Shown: positions 34,408 to 50,262 of the stretch, in pieces | How the letters are laid out: each line of letters starts with the position of its first letter | Position numbering within the stretch: the stretch's first letter is position 1 | DNA from: Diphasiastrum complanatum | Taxonomy: Eukaryota; Streptophyta; Lycopodiopsida; Lycopodiales; Lycopodiaceae | Reading direction: 5' to 3' | Assembly: GCA_029204225.1 (NCBI GenBank) | Contig: CM055108.1 | Coordinates: forward strand, 7,769,034-7,833,033 | DNA: 64,000 nucleotides | Translations under genes and position numbers: made by a program | The notes under the pieces: generated by a model | Told to the model about the DNA's origin: nothing | Database searches by the model: none | What the model saw: only the letters and a program-made list of their open reading frames with translations

Positions 34408-34825
34408 TGTTAAAAATAATAAATGACAATGTTCGTTTCCCATAGGTTACTTAGACCCAAAAGGTCGAGACTTGTGTAACCATGGGTTAGGTTTATTATT
34501 TAGACCATTTAAATTAGTTTTAGCTAAGTTGGACCCAATTTTGGTCTAGTAATAACTTGTGGGTCCAAGTAAAGTCTAATTATGTTAAGGGGCCCTATCT
34601 TGACTTTGGGGGTGCCCTAGAACTAGTAGTGGATGAACTTAGGGTTTGGAAGAGTCTAAGCCCTTGGAAGGCCTATTTATATGTACTCATTATTCATTTG
34701 TAATTCATTCCCTTTCTAGCATTGCGACTACTTTCTCTCTCCTTGAGGGCACCTAACCCTCTCCCTCCTCTTCTTGTATATGGAGATTGAATGTTAGAAG
34801 GATCTTGACACTTTGATTTCCTACA
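34408..34825 (+). mobile_element. solo LTR of the copia-type family (target duplication CCACC)
   Basis: A 418-bp sequence with the same ends as the LTRs at 22559 and 25204 (TGTTAAAAATAATAAATG ... GATTTCCTACA). It is flanked by a perfect 5-bp duplication, CCACC at 34403-34407 and 34826-34830. A solo LTR with intact duplications is the product of recombination between the two LTRs of one insertion. It sits in the 5' leader of the reverse-strand chromovirus, about 250 bases upstream of its gag start. Confidence 0.93.
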
Positions 34826-34830
34826 CCACC

Positions 34831-35699
34831 TATCCTCAATCCACATGGTTACCACCCTCCCCATGCCACCTCACCCTAGGGTCACTTGGACATCCCCACT
34901 CACATTTTTATGAGTGCAGACAAGAATTTGTGAGGATGGGAAAAGCCAAGGAGGAAAACAAGGGAGATGGAGAAATCCACACAAGCATGTACTTGTTGTA
35001 GGTACAACCTTCAAGTACATGCTGTGTACTTTCTCCAAGCATCACCTCCCCCTCAAATCTCACAGTTTCCATGTTGTGTTTTGAAGTCTTATTGGAAAAT
35101 ACAAATCAAAAGAATGACCAAAAGGGTTATGGAGAGAGCTCACGTTCATTGTGGAGATGTAGAGCATGGTAGTGGCAACATAGTCTCACTTGCAAACAAA
35201 ACAATTAAGAGATGTTGACATTTTTCGTAAGAAAATGCTAGATGATGCATAAGCATCAATCCATGAATACACAAAAGTGACATACGTGAAGAAAAATTGC
35301 ATCAAAGAGAAGAAAGATATGATGCACAAGATGGTGAAAATGAAGAATTTTTAAACGACATTGATAAGTGTTCATAGATTCACATTTATGTATAGAAAAA
35401 GCCACAGGGAATGGAAGTAGTCAAATAACAAGAAGCTTTAATGTGCATGAGCATTTCTATAATGATTGCCAAGTGAAGATCATCTAGATTGTGTTGCATG
35501 TGCCAAAGGACAATTGTGAAGCCAAACCACGCAACCACCTAGAAACTGAGAGTCAAAACCCTAATCGGTTTCACCCCCAAGCCACGGTGGCTTAATACAC
35601 AAGAGGAGAGGACCCTAACAACTGGAACTGAAAATTAGATTATGGAAATAGGTGAGCTCCTACAATATATATAGACTCCAAAAGCCTAAGAATATTTCA
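34831..35699. other. stretch without a recognised gene
   Basis: It probably begins with the remaining leader of the reverse-strand chromovirus. No 5' LTR partner for 31191-31710 was found here. Confidence 0.3.
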
Positions 35700-36863
35700 C
35701 TAGCTTACATGAAACGCTGGATGCATAGCAGATTTACCTTGAAGATCAAGTTCATAAGCTAGAACCCATTTTTTTATAATTCGAAATGGTCCACAATATC
35801 TAGTAGACAACTTGTAATGCTTCCCTATATGCATAGTCCTATAATCTTTTAGAACTCTAAGATATACCTAGTCATCAACTTTAAAATCTTTGGGAGATCT
35901 CTTAAGATTGGCATAACGCCTAGCTCTATTCTGATCACTACGCATAGTATCACATGCCAATTGCAACATTTCCTGCATATCATGTAGGAAATCAACAACC
36001 TTCTGGATTTTTACAGATTTCGTCTCCACATTAAACAAAGATCTAGGTTAAAAATCGCACATAAGCATAAACCAACTAGAACTTGTAGCAGCATGTTTTC
36101 TATATAAGTAGACTCATTTGAAGGAATGTAGTCCTCCCACTAAAACTACCTATGAGACACATATGTTTTCAACATATCCTCCATGGTTTGATTAGTTCTC
36201 TCAATTTGTCCATTTGATTTAGGATGATTAATAAAACTAAAACTAAGCAAAGTTTCAAGCTTATGGAATACAACTGACCATAGTGACCTATAAAGTTAGG
36301 ATCTCTATCTATAACAATATTACTTGGTAGTCCATAAAGTCTAAATACTCTTTCCACAAATATTTGGGCTAAATCTGAAGCATTTGTAGTTTGCTTTATT
36401 GGTATGAATGCAACTAACTTAGTTAACCTATCCACTACAATCCAAATAGAATCATTTTGCCATTGGGTCTTATGAAGTTCAATTACAAAATCCATAGATA
36501 TCCTCTAGCCTTTAAGCATTTCGCTTTGGCTAGTTGACAAGGCTTATACTAAAATATGGCTTGAGTTTTGGCCAATAAAACTCTCTTCTAACCAAGCCCA
36601 AAATAATAAGAAAACTGATATGGTTGTTTAGAGATAGGCTGACTACCTGGAATTAACTCAATCCCGTGATCTACTGATCTAGAAGGTTGTAAACTATGAG
36701 GTAATTCAACTGGAAAGACATCTTTAAATTCATCTATGATCTTACTCTTTTCAATTTGCTCATGATCTAAATCCACTGAGTTAAGAATTCTAGAAAATTC
36801 ATAACTATTCAGATGCATTTCAGAAAAATCTAAAATGGGTTTAGAAAACAAAGATAAACTCAC
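35700..36863 (-). pseudogene. deleted chromovirus: RT start fused to integrase
   Basis: In reverse the order is SFSKP-type linker, IIDEFKDVFPVELPHSLQ and SVDHGIELIPGSQPISKQ (just before RT). There is then a jump near 36590 into REFYWPKLKPYF of the integrase zinc-binding region. The core follows (MDFVIEL with its Asp, IWIVVDRLTKLVAFIP, IVIDRDPNF), and then a frameshift before the catalytic Glu region. The C-terminus reads KLSTRYCGPFRIIKKW and ends at MHPAFHVS near 35700. RT, RNase H and the chromodomain are absent. It is similar to the other chromoviruses here but not the same copy. Confidence 0.85.
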
Positions 36864-37123
36864 CCTTCTACACTATGTACATTGATTTCCTTTGGATCTA
36901 AGAAAGAACTAAGTGTTCTTAACTTCTTTTGCTGTCTACAGGCTGTACTGAGAGTACTGTTTTACACGTGTGTGTGGTTTACATCATTTTTGATTAATGA
37001 TTTTGGGTTGCTCTTGCTTGATCCATGTAAAATTTCAATCTAGATCTCAATTTTGTGTGTCTAGTTTGCATTTGTTTTATGATCAATCAATCAATCACTC
37101 TTGTGAGTCATTAATAGACTCAA
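36856..37123 (+). repeat. direct repeat, left copy (possible LTR of a copia derivative)
   Basis: About 268 bp, starting AAACTCACCCTTCTACACTA and ending TCATTAATAGACTCAA. It matches 39568-39834 along its length. The two copies bracket a copia gag-protease region, so they may be LTRs, but TG...CA ends, a primer site and a purine tract are not evident. Confidence 0.7.
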
Positions 37124-37699
37124 TTTGGTGCAAAAAGCTAGTATTGGAAGGCCTACTAGAAATCAGATGTAAGAGTGGAGATTTGTGGATCGAATTAGAT
37201 CAGCGACAGAATCCATATTGTTCACAAATGTGGATAGGTCTGTACCTCAAAATAATTTTCATTTTTCATTAGATCCATAGAATCTCATAATGATTGATCT
37301 TGATGAGTTTTTTGGTGCTAGATCTAGGAAAATCATCAATGATAAGTATGCCATTGATTGGGTTTGACTTGGTGTCATTAAATCTAATAAATTGAGGCTA
37401 GGATCAAGCCCTCTTAAAGTGTTTAACAGGTCTTGAAAAACCATAAAGGAGGAGGAGGAGCTGTTTAGCCATTTTTTTTTTTCCAGAAATAGTCAAAATT
37501 GACTTGATTTGATAGTTGCTTGATATAAATCTCATCTCATCTACATTTCATTCTTGTGAGGGAGTGTTAGAACCGTGGCTAGAAGTCCATTGAGAGGGCT
37601 AGAAGCCAAATTTCAGACAATCAAGTAGAGAGAGACCTTTGTGAGTTTCTAGGTTCAAATCAAAACCAATTTTTTTGAGCATTGCTTTGTAGAATCCTT

Positions 37700-39269
37700 C
37701 CTAAGTGTTATTTTGAATCAAGATCAAGGGGAACTTTCCACTTGTGTCTTTGTGAACATCAAGTGAGTTGCTAATGAGGCAAATTTTGGAAAAGAATTTA
37801 GGGAGAGCCGACTAGTACAAGTCATTAGGAAGATGGGGACCATTGGTGGATTCCTTCTTGGATCGAGTGAGAGGTACAAACTACTCAATATGGAAACTGA
37901 GGATGGAGTCATTCTTAGTGCTCCAAGATCTCTTTGATATTGTCCTAGAAGAAGAGGATGAGCCTCTTGGAGGGAAGAATTGCTTAGATACAAGAGGAAG
38001 ACAAGACTAGCACTTCATTGCATCAAAATGAATGTTAGTGATGACCTCTTGAAGCTCTTGCACATCGGCCAAGGAAGCTTGGGATTATTTAAAAGCTAGA
38101 TATGAATCCAACAACACTTCAATAGTGCTTATGCTAAGAAATCAAATCTTACAAAGCATGAGGATAAGTGATGAAAGTATGTGCTGAGGTTCAAGTCTCT
38201 CAACAAAGAATTAGTTTCTATTGGTCAGAAGATTCTAGATAATGAGCTTGTACAAGTGATCCTCAATGGCTTAGGATATGAGTTCTCCAATTTGGTGCAA
38301 ATTTTTGCCATCCAAGACACTTTGCCATCAATTGATATGCTCCATAGTGTGCTAGTGGTTGAAGAGTGTAGGATGATCCATGCAAAAGCTAGGATGAGCT
38401 CCTTATCATTGCAAGATGGAGATGAGAAAGTAAATTTCTCATTCACGGGAAAGAAGAAGGCCAAGGGATCCAAGAAGGATCAAGAAAAGGAGGCCAAGGA
38501 GGAGGATCAAGCATCAAGTTCAAAGGCAAAGGACAAGTCAAGAAAAAAAATGATTCTTTTGTGGAAAGAAGGGGCATTTTGCATCCAAATGCTACAAGAG
38601 ACAAAGAGCACAAGAGGAGGAGAACAAACAGGGAAACCTTGCACATGAAGAGGATGATGATGAAGGAGATCTATTCTTGGTGGCATCTACATCCTCACCA
38701 AAAAGCAATAGCAATTCAAGAGACACTTGGTGGATTGATAGTGGGGGCAAGTTCTCACATAACTTATGAAAAGAACTTTCTCTCAACTTTACACTCTTTT
38801 AATGATGCTAAAAAGTTTGTCTTTACTGTAAGCAATGAAGAGTGTAGGGTGGATGGTCTTGGTACCATCTCTTTTTGTCTAGAATCCTCAAAAAGTATGG
38901 ATCAAGAAAATGTTCTTTATGTACCATCAATCACCAAAAATTTGCTAAGTGTTGGTCAACTTATAGATAGTGGTTTGGATGTTCACTTCAAGCATGGTGT
39001 TTGTTCCATTTTTAAGAATGATGTTTGCATAACAAAGGTATTTAAACATGGAAGATTGTTCTAAGTTGGAAGCTAATGTTGCTTTTGAGAAAGTGGAGAC
39101 CTTGTCAAAGTGTGATCTTGCTAGCATTGAGGAGGAGCATCAAAGAGAGGAATATCTTGAGGATCATCCTCAAAACCTAAGAGCTCCAAGGATGTCCTCA
39201 ATGACAAAGGCCGAGTTGCATGCAAATTTTCCATTGAAGTGTGCATCTTGCAAGAGTAGAGAGCATTGA
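37700..39269 (+). pseudogene. copia gag and protease region without pol
   Basis: Gag landmarks in order are RGTNYSIWKLRMESFLVLQD, AKEAWDYLKARYESNNTS, FKSLNKELVSIGQKILDNEL and VILNGLGYEFSNLVQIF. A Lys-rich part follows, then the zinc knuckle (FFCGKKGHFASKCYK, 38550-38600). The protease motif WWIDSGASSHIT (38730-38765) is split by one extra G. After ENVLYVPSITKNLLSVGQ the protein runs into a short pre-integrase tail and ends at TGA 39267. Integrase, RT and RNase H are absent. Several frameshifts occur, so the gene is not functional as read. Confidence 0.85.
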
Positions 39270-39567
39270 AGATGCTACTATTTTTTATTTGTTCAAAGAT
39301 AGTGTTAGTAGACATGAAGAGACTTGCTTCTTATATTTAAGATTGATGATGTTTAGTACTTTATATGACAAGACAATGAAGTCGAATCCTTTCCAATCTA
39401 CATTTGTTGTTGATAAAGCAATTTCATTGGATAACTATTTTTGTAATAGTTTGAATAGAGTCATAAAAGATGAAACATCATTTGTTTTGGAAATTTTTGT
39501 GTCCACATGCTTTGTGCATGATCATTCCAATGTAAGGACCTTACATTATTTTTGAGCGCTCATTGGC

Positions 39568-39834
39568 AAACTCAACCTTCTACACTATGTACATTGATTT
39601 CCTTTGGATCTAAGAAAGAACTAAGTGTTCTTAACTTCTTTTGTTGTCTACAGGCCGTAATGAGTACTATTTCACACATGTGTTTGGTGTACATCACTTT
39701 TGATTAATGATTATAGGTTGCTCTTGCTTGATGCATGTAAAATTGTCAATCTAGATTTCAATTTTGTGTGTCTAATTTGCATTTGTTTTATTATCAATCA
39801 ATCAATCACTCTTGGGAGTCATTCATAGACTCAA
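39568..39834 (+). repeat. direct repeat, right copy (partner 36856-37123)
   Basis: Starts AAACTCAACCTTCTACACTA and ends TCATTCATAGACTCAA. It differs from the left copy by scattered substitutions and small indels. Confidence 0.7.
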
Positions 39835-41368
39835 GTAAGGTCCAAAGCAGTGTACTTTGACAAATAGAATCCTAGCCATGATTTTGATGGGGCAAGGGAG
39901 ATAGGAAGAACGAGAACGAAGAAGAGAGCAAGAATATTGTGGAATAGCTCTCCCATTCTAATCGGCTGCTAGGTGCAAAAACAGTCTAATAGAAAGCTTA
40001 TGCTAAAGATAATCACAGCTTTATGCGTTTTGATTGCCCAACAGGATCTTAAAAATTAATTCATACTCTAAAAACAAGAGTACAGTTCACCAAAGAGATT
40101 AGAGATGGTTTGTGTGTTGTACTACTGCAATCAAATTCAATGTGAAGTATAGTTCTGAAATAAATGGAAGAGCAGTCTGATATTGCGAGTTTCTCAGGCG
40201 TCAAAGATAGCCATCATCTGATCAGAAACTGAGGAGTCGTAGACGTCTGCGTTTTGATTAGAGTGAGTATACAAGAGCGATCAAACAACAATAAAAGTGC
40301 ATTCAATCACAGCAAGCATTCATCTATGTTGTACATAGATAAAAATGTGCTGCTATTATATTACATTGAAGCACAATACAAATAGCAATTACAACCAACA
40401 ATTGACGACGTAATTGGGAGACTCAAATAATACGTCTCATAGACGGAGCAACTCCCGCAATCTGTGCTGGTATGATCTATTTATAGAGTGCATCCATGTA
40501 TTAACTACAATAAATGATTGTCACCTAATTAGATAAGCCGTTGTACTTGGAAGTATATGGCTTCTATGACAACTATACATAGTATATATGGTCAATGAAT
40601 CATTATCGTTGACATGGACGAGGACGTCGCAAAACTTTGCATTTTACGTGAAGTGGTTTTCTCTCACTTTTCAAATTACGAAAAGTGGCTGGGAATGTTC
40701 CTCGTTCATTTTAGACGACCTTTGGATTTTTTCTCTCTCTTCGGGGTTTTGCGAAAAAGCCAAAGGTGCCCTCAAGAAAAAGTTGGTGAAGGTGTCTTTA
40801 ACAGTTTAACTCTTAAAAAAGAGGACCTCCTGGAATTTTCTCTCTTCGCATTTTTTGGGAAAATGCAAAAAGGGACGAAGGTTTTTGAAAATAGTTAAAC
40901 TGCTGAACTGTGAACAAGTTGACTTCTTCAAAATAGTTGAACGGAAGAAGTCGAAGGTAAGTGTTGCAGTTTTTGGAAAAGTGTAAGAATTATGAACTGC
41001 GACACTTAGTGTATTTTTCTACAGAATAATGTAAATTTGCAAACTTGTTCTATATGTTAATTTTGTGGAAGTTGTTGAGGATGGCCAAGTGTTCAATGAC
41101 TTCAAGTTATTGAGCTTAACATCTGAACTTGAAATTATGATAGGATTGGTTACCCTTTACTGGAGATCAACTGGAAGCCTATTGTAGACATTCTTCAAAC
41201 AAATTGGATATCTAAGTTTGTGATTCCTGCAGGTATCAGATGAGCAGACGTAGAACCAAAGTTGGATTCACTTGACCCTAGATCAATGATCAATAAACAT
41301 GCATGAAGAATCATGAAATAGAAATTAGTCATTCACCAAGGAGACAACTGTGGGCTTAATTTCCAACA
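39835..41368 (-). repeat. 3' LTR (long, about 1.5 kb) of a reverse-strand copia element
   Basis: The right end is certain: in reverse, a purine tract (AAGGGGGAC) is followed by TGTTGGAAATTAAGCCCACA. The part 40586-41368 repeats at 44745-45578. A reverse-strand TATA box (CTATAAATAG, about 40477-40486) marks the promoter. The left end is not certain; I place it next to the copia derivative at 39834. Confidence 0.7.
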
Positions 41369-41378
41369 GTCCCCCTTA
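41369..41378 (-). other. polypurine tract of the reverse-strand copia element
   Basis: In reverse AAGGGGGAC directly precedes the 3' LTR. Confidence 0.75.
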
Positions 41379-41381
41379 AGG

Positions 41382-44300
41382 TCATGGTTGGTGCCTTGGA
41401 ATCTTCGTTAGGTTCAATATGCTGAAGAACTTCTGATGCTTGATCTTGGGAAGCACTTTGGTGAAGATGTCTACAACCATTTTCGTTGTGGAGCAGTATT
41501 GAAGGATCACTTGCCTTGAGAAAACTTTATCCCTAATGAAATGATATTGGATTTCTATGTGCTTGGGTTTGCCATGAAATCTGGGATTGAGTGACAGTGA
41601 AATACAGCTCATGTTGTCACACAGAATGGTGGTAACATTAAACTGAGTGTGATGTAAGTCATGAAGTAATAACCTGATCCATATAATCTCTTTTGAAACT
41701 TGGCATGCTACGATGTACTCTGTCTCGGTCGAAGAAAGCGCGACTGATTTCTACTTTCTTAAGTTCCACGAAATTGGTCCCCCTACCAAATATAAACAGG
41801 ACCCGGAGGTAGATTTTCTGTTAGAGACTGTTCCTCCCCAATCTGAGTCGGAGTAGCCTCACAGGATGAGTGGGTCGATAGCATTTCCATCATAACATAA
41901 AATGTGATCTAAACTTCCCTGAATGAGAGATTCTAGGACTAGAAATGAATTGACTTAACGTGCTAACAGTGTATGCTAAATCTGGTCTAGTACACAACAT
42001 TGCATACATCAAAGATCTAGTGAATGATAAGGGTACTTCGCTATGTCGAGTAATTCACTATCAGAATCAATACTAGTACGTCTAGTCAATACAATGCTTG
42101 GATCCATTGGAATATCAATTGGTTTGTAATCAAACATATGAAACTTTTCTAAAATGCCTTTTAGATATGCTTGCTGCTAAGATAGATCTTCTTCTGAAAT
42201 CTATTTCTAGTAATGTGAATTCCTAACAAAGAATGGACAGCTCCTAAATCAGTCATGTCAAATTCCATCACTCTTAGTAGTGTGTAGAAGAGAAGTGTCA
42301 TTAGACAAAATAAATGCACATCTACGTAAAGAGCTATGTGAATTGAATTGGTGTCTGTATGCTTTGAATAAACATTACAATCAGCTGAATTATTTGCAAA
42401 TCCCAATTGAATGAGATAAGAGTTGATTCTATTGAACCATGCTCTTGCGGCCTATTTCAAACCGTAGATTGCTTTGTGCAACATGCACACTTTGTGCTCT
42501 TGGCCTTTGACCGAATCCTTCCGGTTGAAAGGTGTACAACTCCTCTTTGACATTGCATTGAGAAATGTTGTCTTGACATCCATTTGGTGCATTTCGAGGT
42601 CTTCTGCAGTTGCTAACGCAATTAGAGTTCTGATTGACTGCATCTTGATGATAGGACTAAAAATTTCTTGATAATCCACTCCTTGGACTTGAGTGAATCC
42701 TTTAGCCACTAGCCGTGCTTTCCATTTGGCAATGGAACCATCAGAGTTGATCTTCTTCTTGAAGATCCACTTGTTGTCGATAACTCTCTTGTGAGTGGGG
42801 AAGTCGGCCAGTGTCCAGGTTTGATTCGTCAAAAGTGAGTTTGACTCACCATAGCTTCTTGCCACTTCACAGCATCCTTGGAGTTAATTGCTTTGGCTAG
42901 GCTCTCTGGTTCTTCTGATGAAGTCCAAAATGATTGAGGTGCATACTTCTCAGGAACTGTCCGAGTTCGTGAGGATCTGCAGACGTTTGGTTGACCAGAA
43001 TGCGATGATGCTTCTTTTTGAATTTCTCCAAATCTGCTCGAGCTTGCTTGGTTTGGTCTGATGACAAGTACTGTCGGTTGCTCGGCTTATGTAGCTGTAG
43101 CTGTAGGTTCTGTAGCTATGCAAAATAGGATGAAATGACATAGCATCATTTATCGATGGTTGTTTGAAATCATAGTATGTTGTTCTTGAAATATTACATC
43201 CCTAGAGACAAATACTACATTGGTGAATGGATCATAAACTCTATAAGCTTTATGTTCATCAGGATAGCCAATGAAAATACATTTATTTATCCTATGATCT
43301 AGCTTCTTCCTAGGCTATTTAAAATGTGAACAAAACATATACAATCAAAGATTTTTAAATGGCTGACACTAGGCTTGTGCCCATGCCAAACTTCATGAGG
43401 AGTCTTGTTGTTGACGGCTTTGGTGCTAGCTCTGTTCAGCATGTATCAGGTTGTGGCAGTAGCTTCTGCCTAGAACTTCACAGGTAGGTGTGCTTGATGT
43501 AGTATGGATCTGGCTGAGTTGCGAAGAGTTCGATTCTTCCTTTCTGCATTCCTGTTTTGTTGAGGTGAATAGGAAGTGGTGAATTGTCTTCTAATACCAT
43601 GTACAGCCATGTAGCCAGAAATTTTGTTAGAGATGTATTTGCCGCCACCATCAGTTCGGAGTGCCTTCACTTTTGTAGACGTTTGTGTCTCAGCCATGGC
43701 CTTGAATCTCTTGAAGCATTCAAAGGCTTCAGATTTGTGCTTAATGAACATGACTGTAGACCATCTAGAATAATCATCTATGAAAGTGATAAAATAGATT
43801 GCATCTCCTAATGATAAAGTTGGCATTGGACCATAGAGATCGCTATGTACAAGATCTAATACATGCCTTGTTTTGATGGAATGTGATTTTGGAAACTTGC
43901 TTCTAGAGTGCTTCCCATAGATGCATGATTCACAAAAGAAAAATTTCCTATCTAATGAAGAAGAGAAATTCAGTTCATCAACTCAATTATTACAATGCAT
44001 ATAAGAAAGTGATCTTGTATTCACGTGTCCAAATCGACTATGCCACAAAATAGCACTGTCGTTTACATTTTCATTAGAGATACTAGCTAATGCAACTAAA
44101 TTAGAGAGTACGTAAAGGTTCCCGACTCGAGTGCATGTAGTCAGAGGAGTATCTTTCTCGAATATTTTACACTCCTCAGATGAGAAGGTAACAATGTATC
44201 CCTCATCAGTTATCTTAGAGACTGATAACAGGTTCTTTGATAACTGAGGAACATGAAGGACATTAGGAACACAAATAGATAGATCGTTGTTGAAGGTGAT

Positions 44301-44650
44301 CTTCACTGTTCCTTTTCCTTCCATGCATATGGTGCTAGAATCTTTGAGGTAGATAAATTGGTCTCTTCTGTAAGTTGTGTACTCCGTAAACCATTCCTTG
44401 TGAGAGGTCATGTGTTTTGTAGCACCACTGTCTAGGTATCAACTATCACAGTCTTCGCTGCTGCTGTAACCCGTTAACAAGTGTGTGTCTCGCTCCTTGA
44501 ATTCGACCGCGTTGGAGGAGTCTGGATGTTGCTGCTTCTTTGTTTGTAGCTCTAAATATGACACTCCTTGATGTCGTGATTAGCTCTCTTGCAATATCTG
44601 CAGAAGAGCTTCTTGCGTGATCCACCATGCTCACCTTGAGTGTGAGGCCT
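41382..44650 (-). pseudogene. copia polyprotein: gag zinc knuckle, protease, integrase, RT, RNase H
   Basis: In reverse the order is FCRYCKRANHDIKECHI (CCHC knuckle, about 44560-44625), protease tail HVPQLSKNLLSVSKITDEGY, and pre-integrase LWHSRFGHVNTRSLSYMH. The integrase gives FITFIDDYSRWSTV, LRTDGGGKYIS and NAERKNRTLRNSA. The RT gives NKWIFKKKINSDGSIAKWKA, GVDYQEIFSPIIKM and MHQMDVKTTFLNA, and the expected YVDD box reads YVDV, losing a catalytic Asp. RNase H ends ..HIEIQYHFIRDKVFSRQ and VVDIFTKVLPKIKHQKFF. Stops and shifts split it into five main frames (41382-41612, 42161-42406, 42452-42865, 43470-43826, 43983-44411). The gag N-terminus is deleted. Confidence 0.92.
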
Positions 44651-44744
44651 CCACTGTTGCTGTTGCACCTGATTCTTGCCCTTGGCATGATCTTTTTTCT
44701 TGGTGTATAGAGCCATGGATTTGTCTTTGATGGACAGGCTGCTA

Positions 44745-45578
44745 GTATGGTCAATGAATCATTATCGTTGACGCGGATTAGGACATCGCAAGATCTCTCA
44801 CTTCTCATTTTACGTGAAGGGGCTTTTTTTAACTTCGCAAATTACGGGAAGTGGTTTGGAACGTTCCTCGTTCATTTTAGATGACCTTTGGCATTTTTCT
44901 CTCTCTTTGGGGTTTTGCAAAAAAGCCGAAGGAGTCCTAAATAAGTTTAAGGCGCCCTTAGAAAGTTGAAGTTGCCCTCAAGAAAAAGTTGGCAAAGGTG
45001 TCTTTAACAGTTTAACTCTTAAAAATAGAGGACCTCCTGGAATTTTCTCTCTCTTCGCATTTTTCGAAGAAATGCAAAAAGGGACGAAGGTTTTTGAAAA
45101 TAGTTAAATTGCTGAACTGTGAACAAGTTGACTTCTTCAAAATATTTGAACGGAAGAAGTTGAAGGTAAGTGTTGCGGTTTTCGAGAAAGTGCAAAAAAT
45201 GCGAACTGCGACTCTTAGTGTATTTTTCTGTAGAATAATGTACATCTGCAGACTTGTTCTAAATGTTAATTTTGTGGAATTTGTTGAAGGTGGCCAAGTG
45301 TTCAATGACTTCAAGTTATTGAGCTTAACATTTGAACTTGAAATTATGATAGGATTGGTTACCCTTTGGCTGGAGATCAGCCGAAAGCCCGTTGTAGACA
45401 TTCTTCAAATAAATCAGCTGTCTAAGTTTGTGATTCCTGCAGGTATCAGATGAGCAGACGTAGAACCAAAGTTGGTTTCACCTGACCCTTGATCAATGAT
45501 CAATAAACATGCAGGAAGAATCATGAAATAGAAATTAGTCATTCATCAAGGAGACAACTGTGGGCTTAATGTCCAACA
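44745..45578 (-). repeat. 5' LTR remnant of the reverse-strand copia element
   Basis: In reverse it starts TGTTGGACATTAAGCCCACA at 45578 and matches the 3' LTR down to TATGGTCAATGAATC. There it stops and is joined directly to gag at about 44745. The TATA box, the rest of the LTR, the primer site, the leader and the gag start are all missing. It carries about 45 extra bases near 44925-44975 relative to the 3' LTR. Confidence 0.85.
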
Positions 45579-46078
45579 GATTCTAGATTATCCTTGGATG
45601 AAATAATAGAGAGAAAAAATATCGTAGTCACTACATACAAACATCAATCAATCAAATGTCAATACATGAGAGTTATTGTGGAGTATTGATATGGTCAAAT
45701 ATATAAGTTTATTGTGCTTGAATGGACTTATGTTCCCAATGTATTGATATACTAAAGACATGAAGTATCAACTAAACTACGCTAAAGTGGAGTAAATTTT
45801 AGAATAAAAGAACATTTGACCAAAATATTGAAATGGATTGAAGGCATAACGAAATAAGCATTAAGAGCTTTCAAGCAAATGGAATAGAACAAATGGAAGC
45901 AAACTGATTTATTAAATGATCAAGCCATATAATATTGGGAGATTGCTTTAATTTAAACAAATATAGAAAACATCATTGACAAACCCAAGAATGGCTATGT
46001 TGTTTACATTTTAGAAGGCTTAGAACAAAGTAGTCTTCAAACACAAGATATGACCTAGCATTGAGGGTATATTTGATT
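45579..46078. other. AT-rich stretch without a recognised gene
   Basis: This flanks the copia 5' LTR. No motif or repeat partner was seen. Confidence 0.3.
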
Positions 46079-46590
46079 AAGTTGTGGAGTGATGTGTATA
46101 TTGCAAGGGGAGCTACTCACATGAGTGAGAGATACAAGAGAAAGATTGTAAATTGAATGGTAGAGGAGCATACAATTCAGTTTTTTTCATATATTTATAT
46201 ACCTTTCAATATTGTTGCCAGAATTAGAATCGTGAATGGAAAGTGCTAGATTACTTGGTCCACCTTGTTCTCTTTAGAAATTGTGAGGTTGACCCCCTAA
46301 CTTGCTATGGCTTTGTACATATGTACAATTGTATATTAAGTTGTAGAGTGATGTGTATATTGCAAGGGGAGCTAATCACATGGGTGAGAGATACAATAGC
46401 AAGATTGTAAATTGAATGGTAGAGGAGCATACAATTCAATTTTTTTTTCAAATTATTGTTGCCAGATTAGAATCATGATGGAGAAGTGCTAGATTATTTG
46501 GTCCACCTTGTTCTCTTTAGAAATTGTGAGGTTGACCCCCTAACTTCCTACGGCTTTGTACATATGTACAATTGTATATAATTTTAGTCT
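46079..46590. repeat. 259-bp tandem duplication
   Basis: Two adjacent copies begin GTTGTGGAGTGATGTGTATA (46081) and GTTGTAGAGTGATGTGTATA (46340). Both run through GCAAGGGGAGCTA, ACCTTGTTCTCTTTAG and GTACATATGTACAATTGTAT. They differ by scattered substitutions and small indels. No coding frame is seen. Confidence 0.9.
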
Positions 46591-50045
<3,455 letters not shown>

Positions 50046-50262
50046 GGACTCTATTTTATGGTCATTTTGCTCTTCGAAATATCATGAAAAGGTTTTTTCC
50101 CTTATGGTACCAAACCAACAAAAATGTCTTACCTTGTTAAACATAGAAATATGGCCCCTTAAGTGGTTTTTTTTTTTCAATTATAGTCTTTTGGTGGGAA
50201 ACTTGTTTTCCTTGAACGGCTATGATTAGTGCATATCATAGGGATACGATCTAACGATGGTC

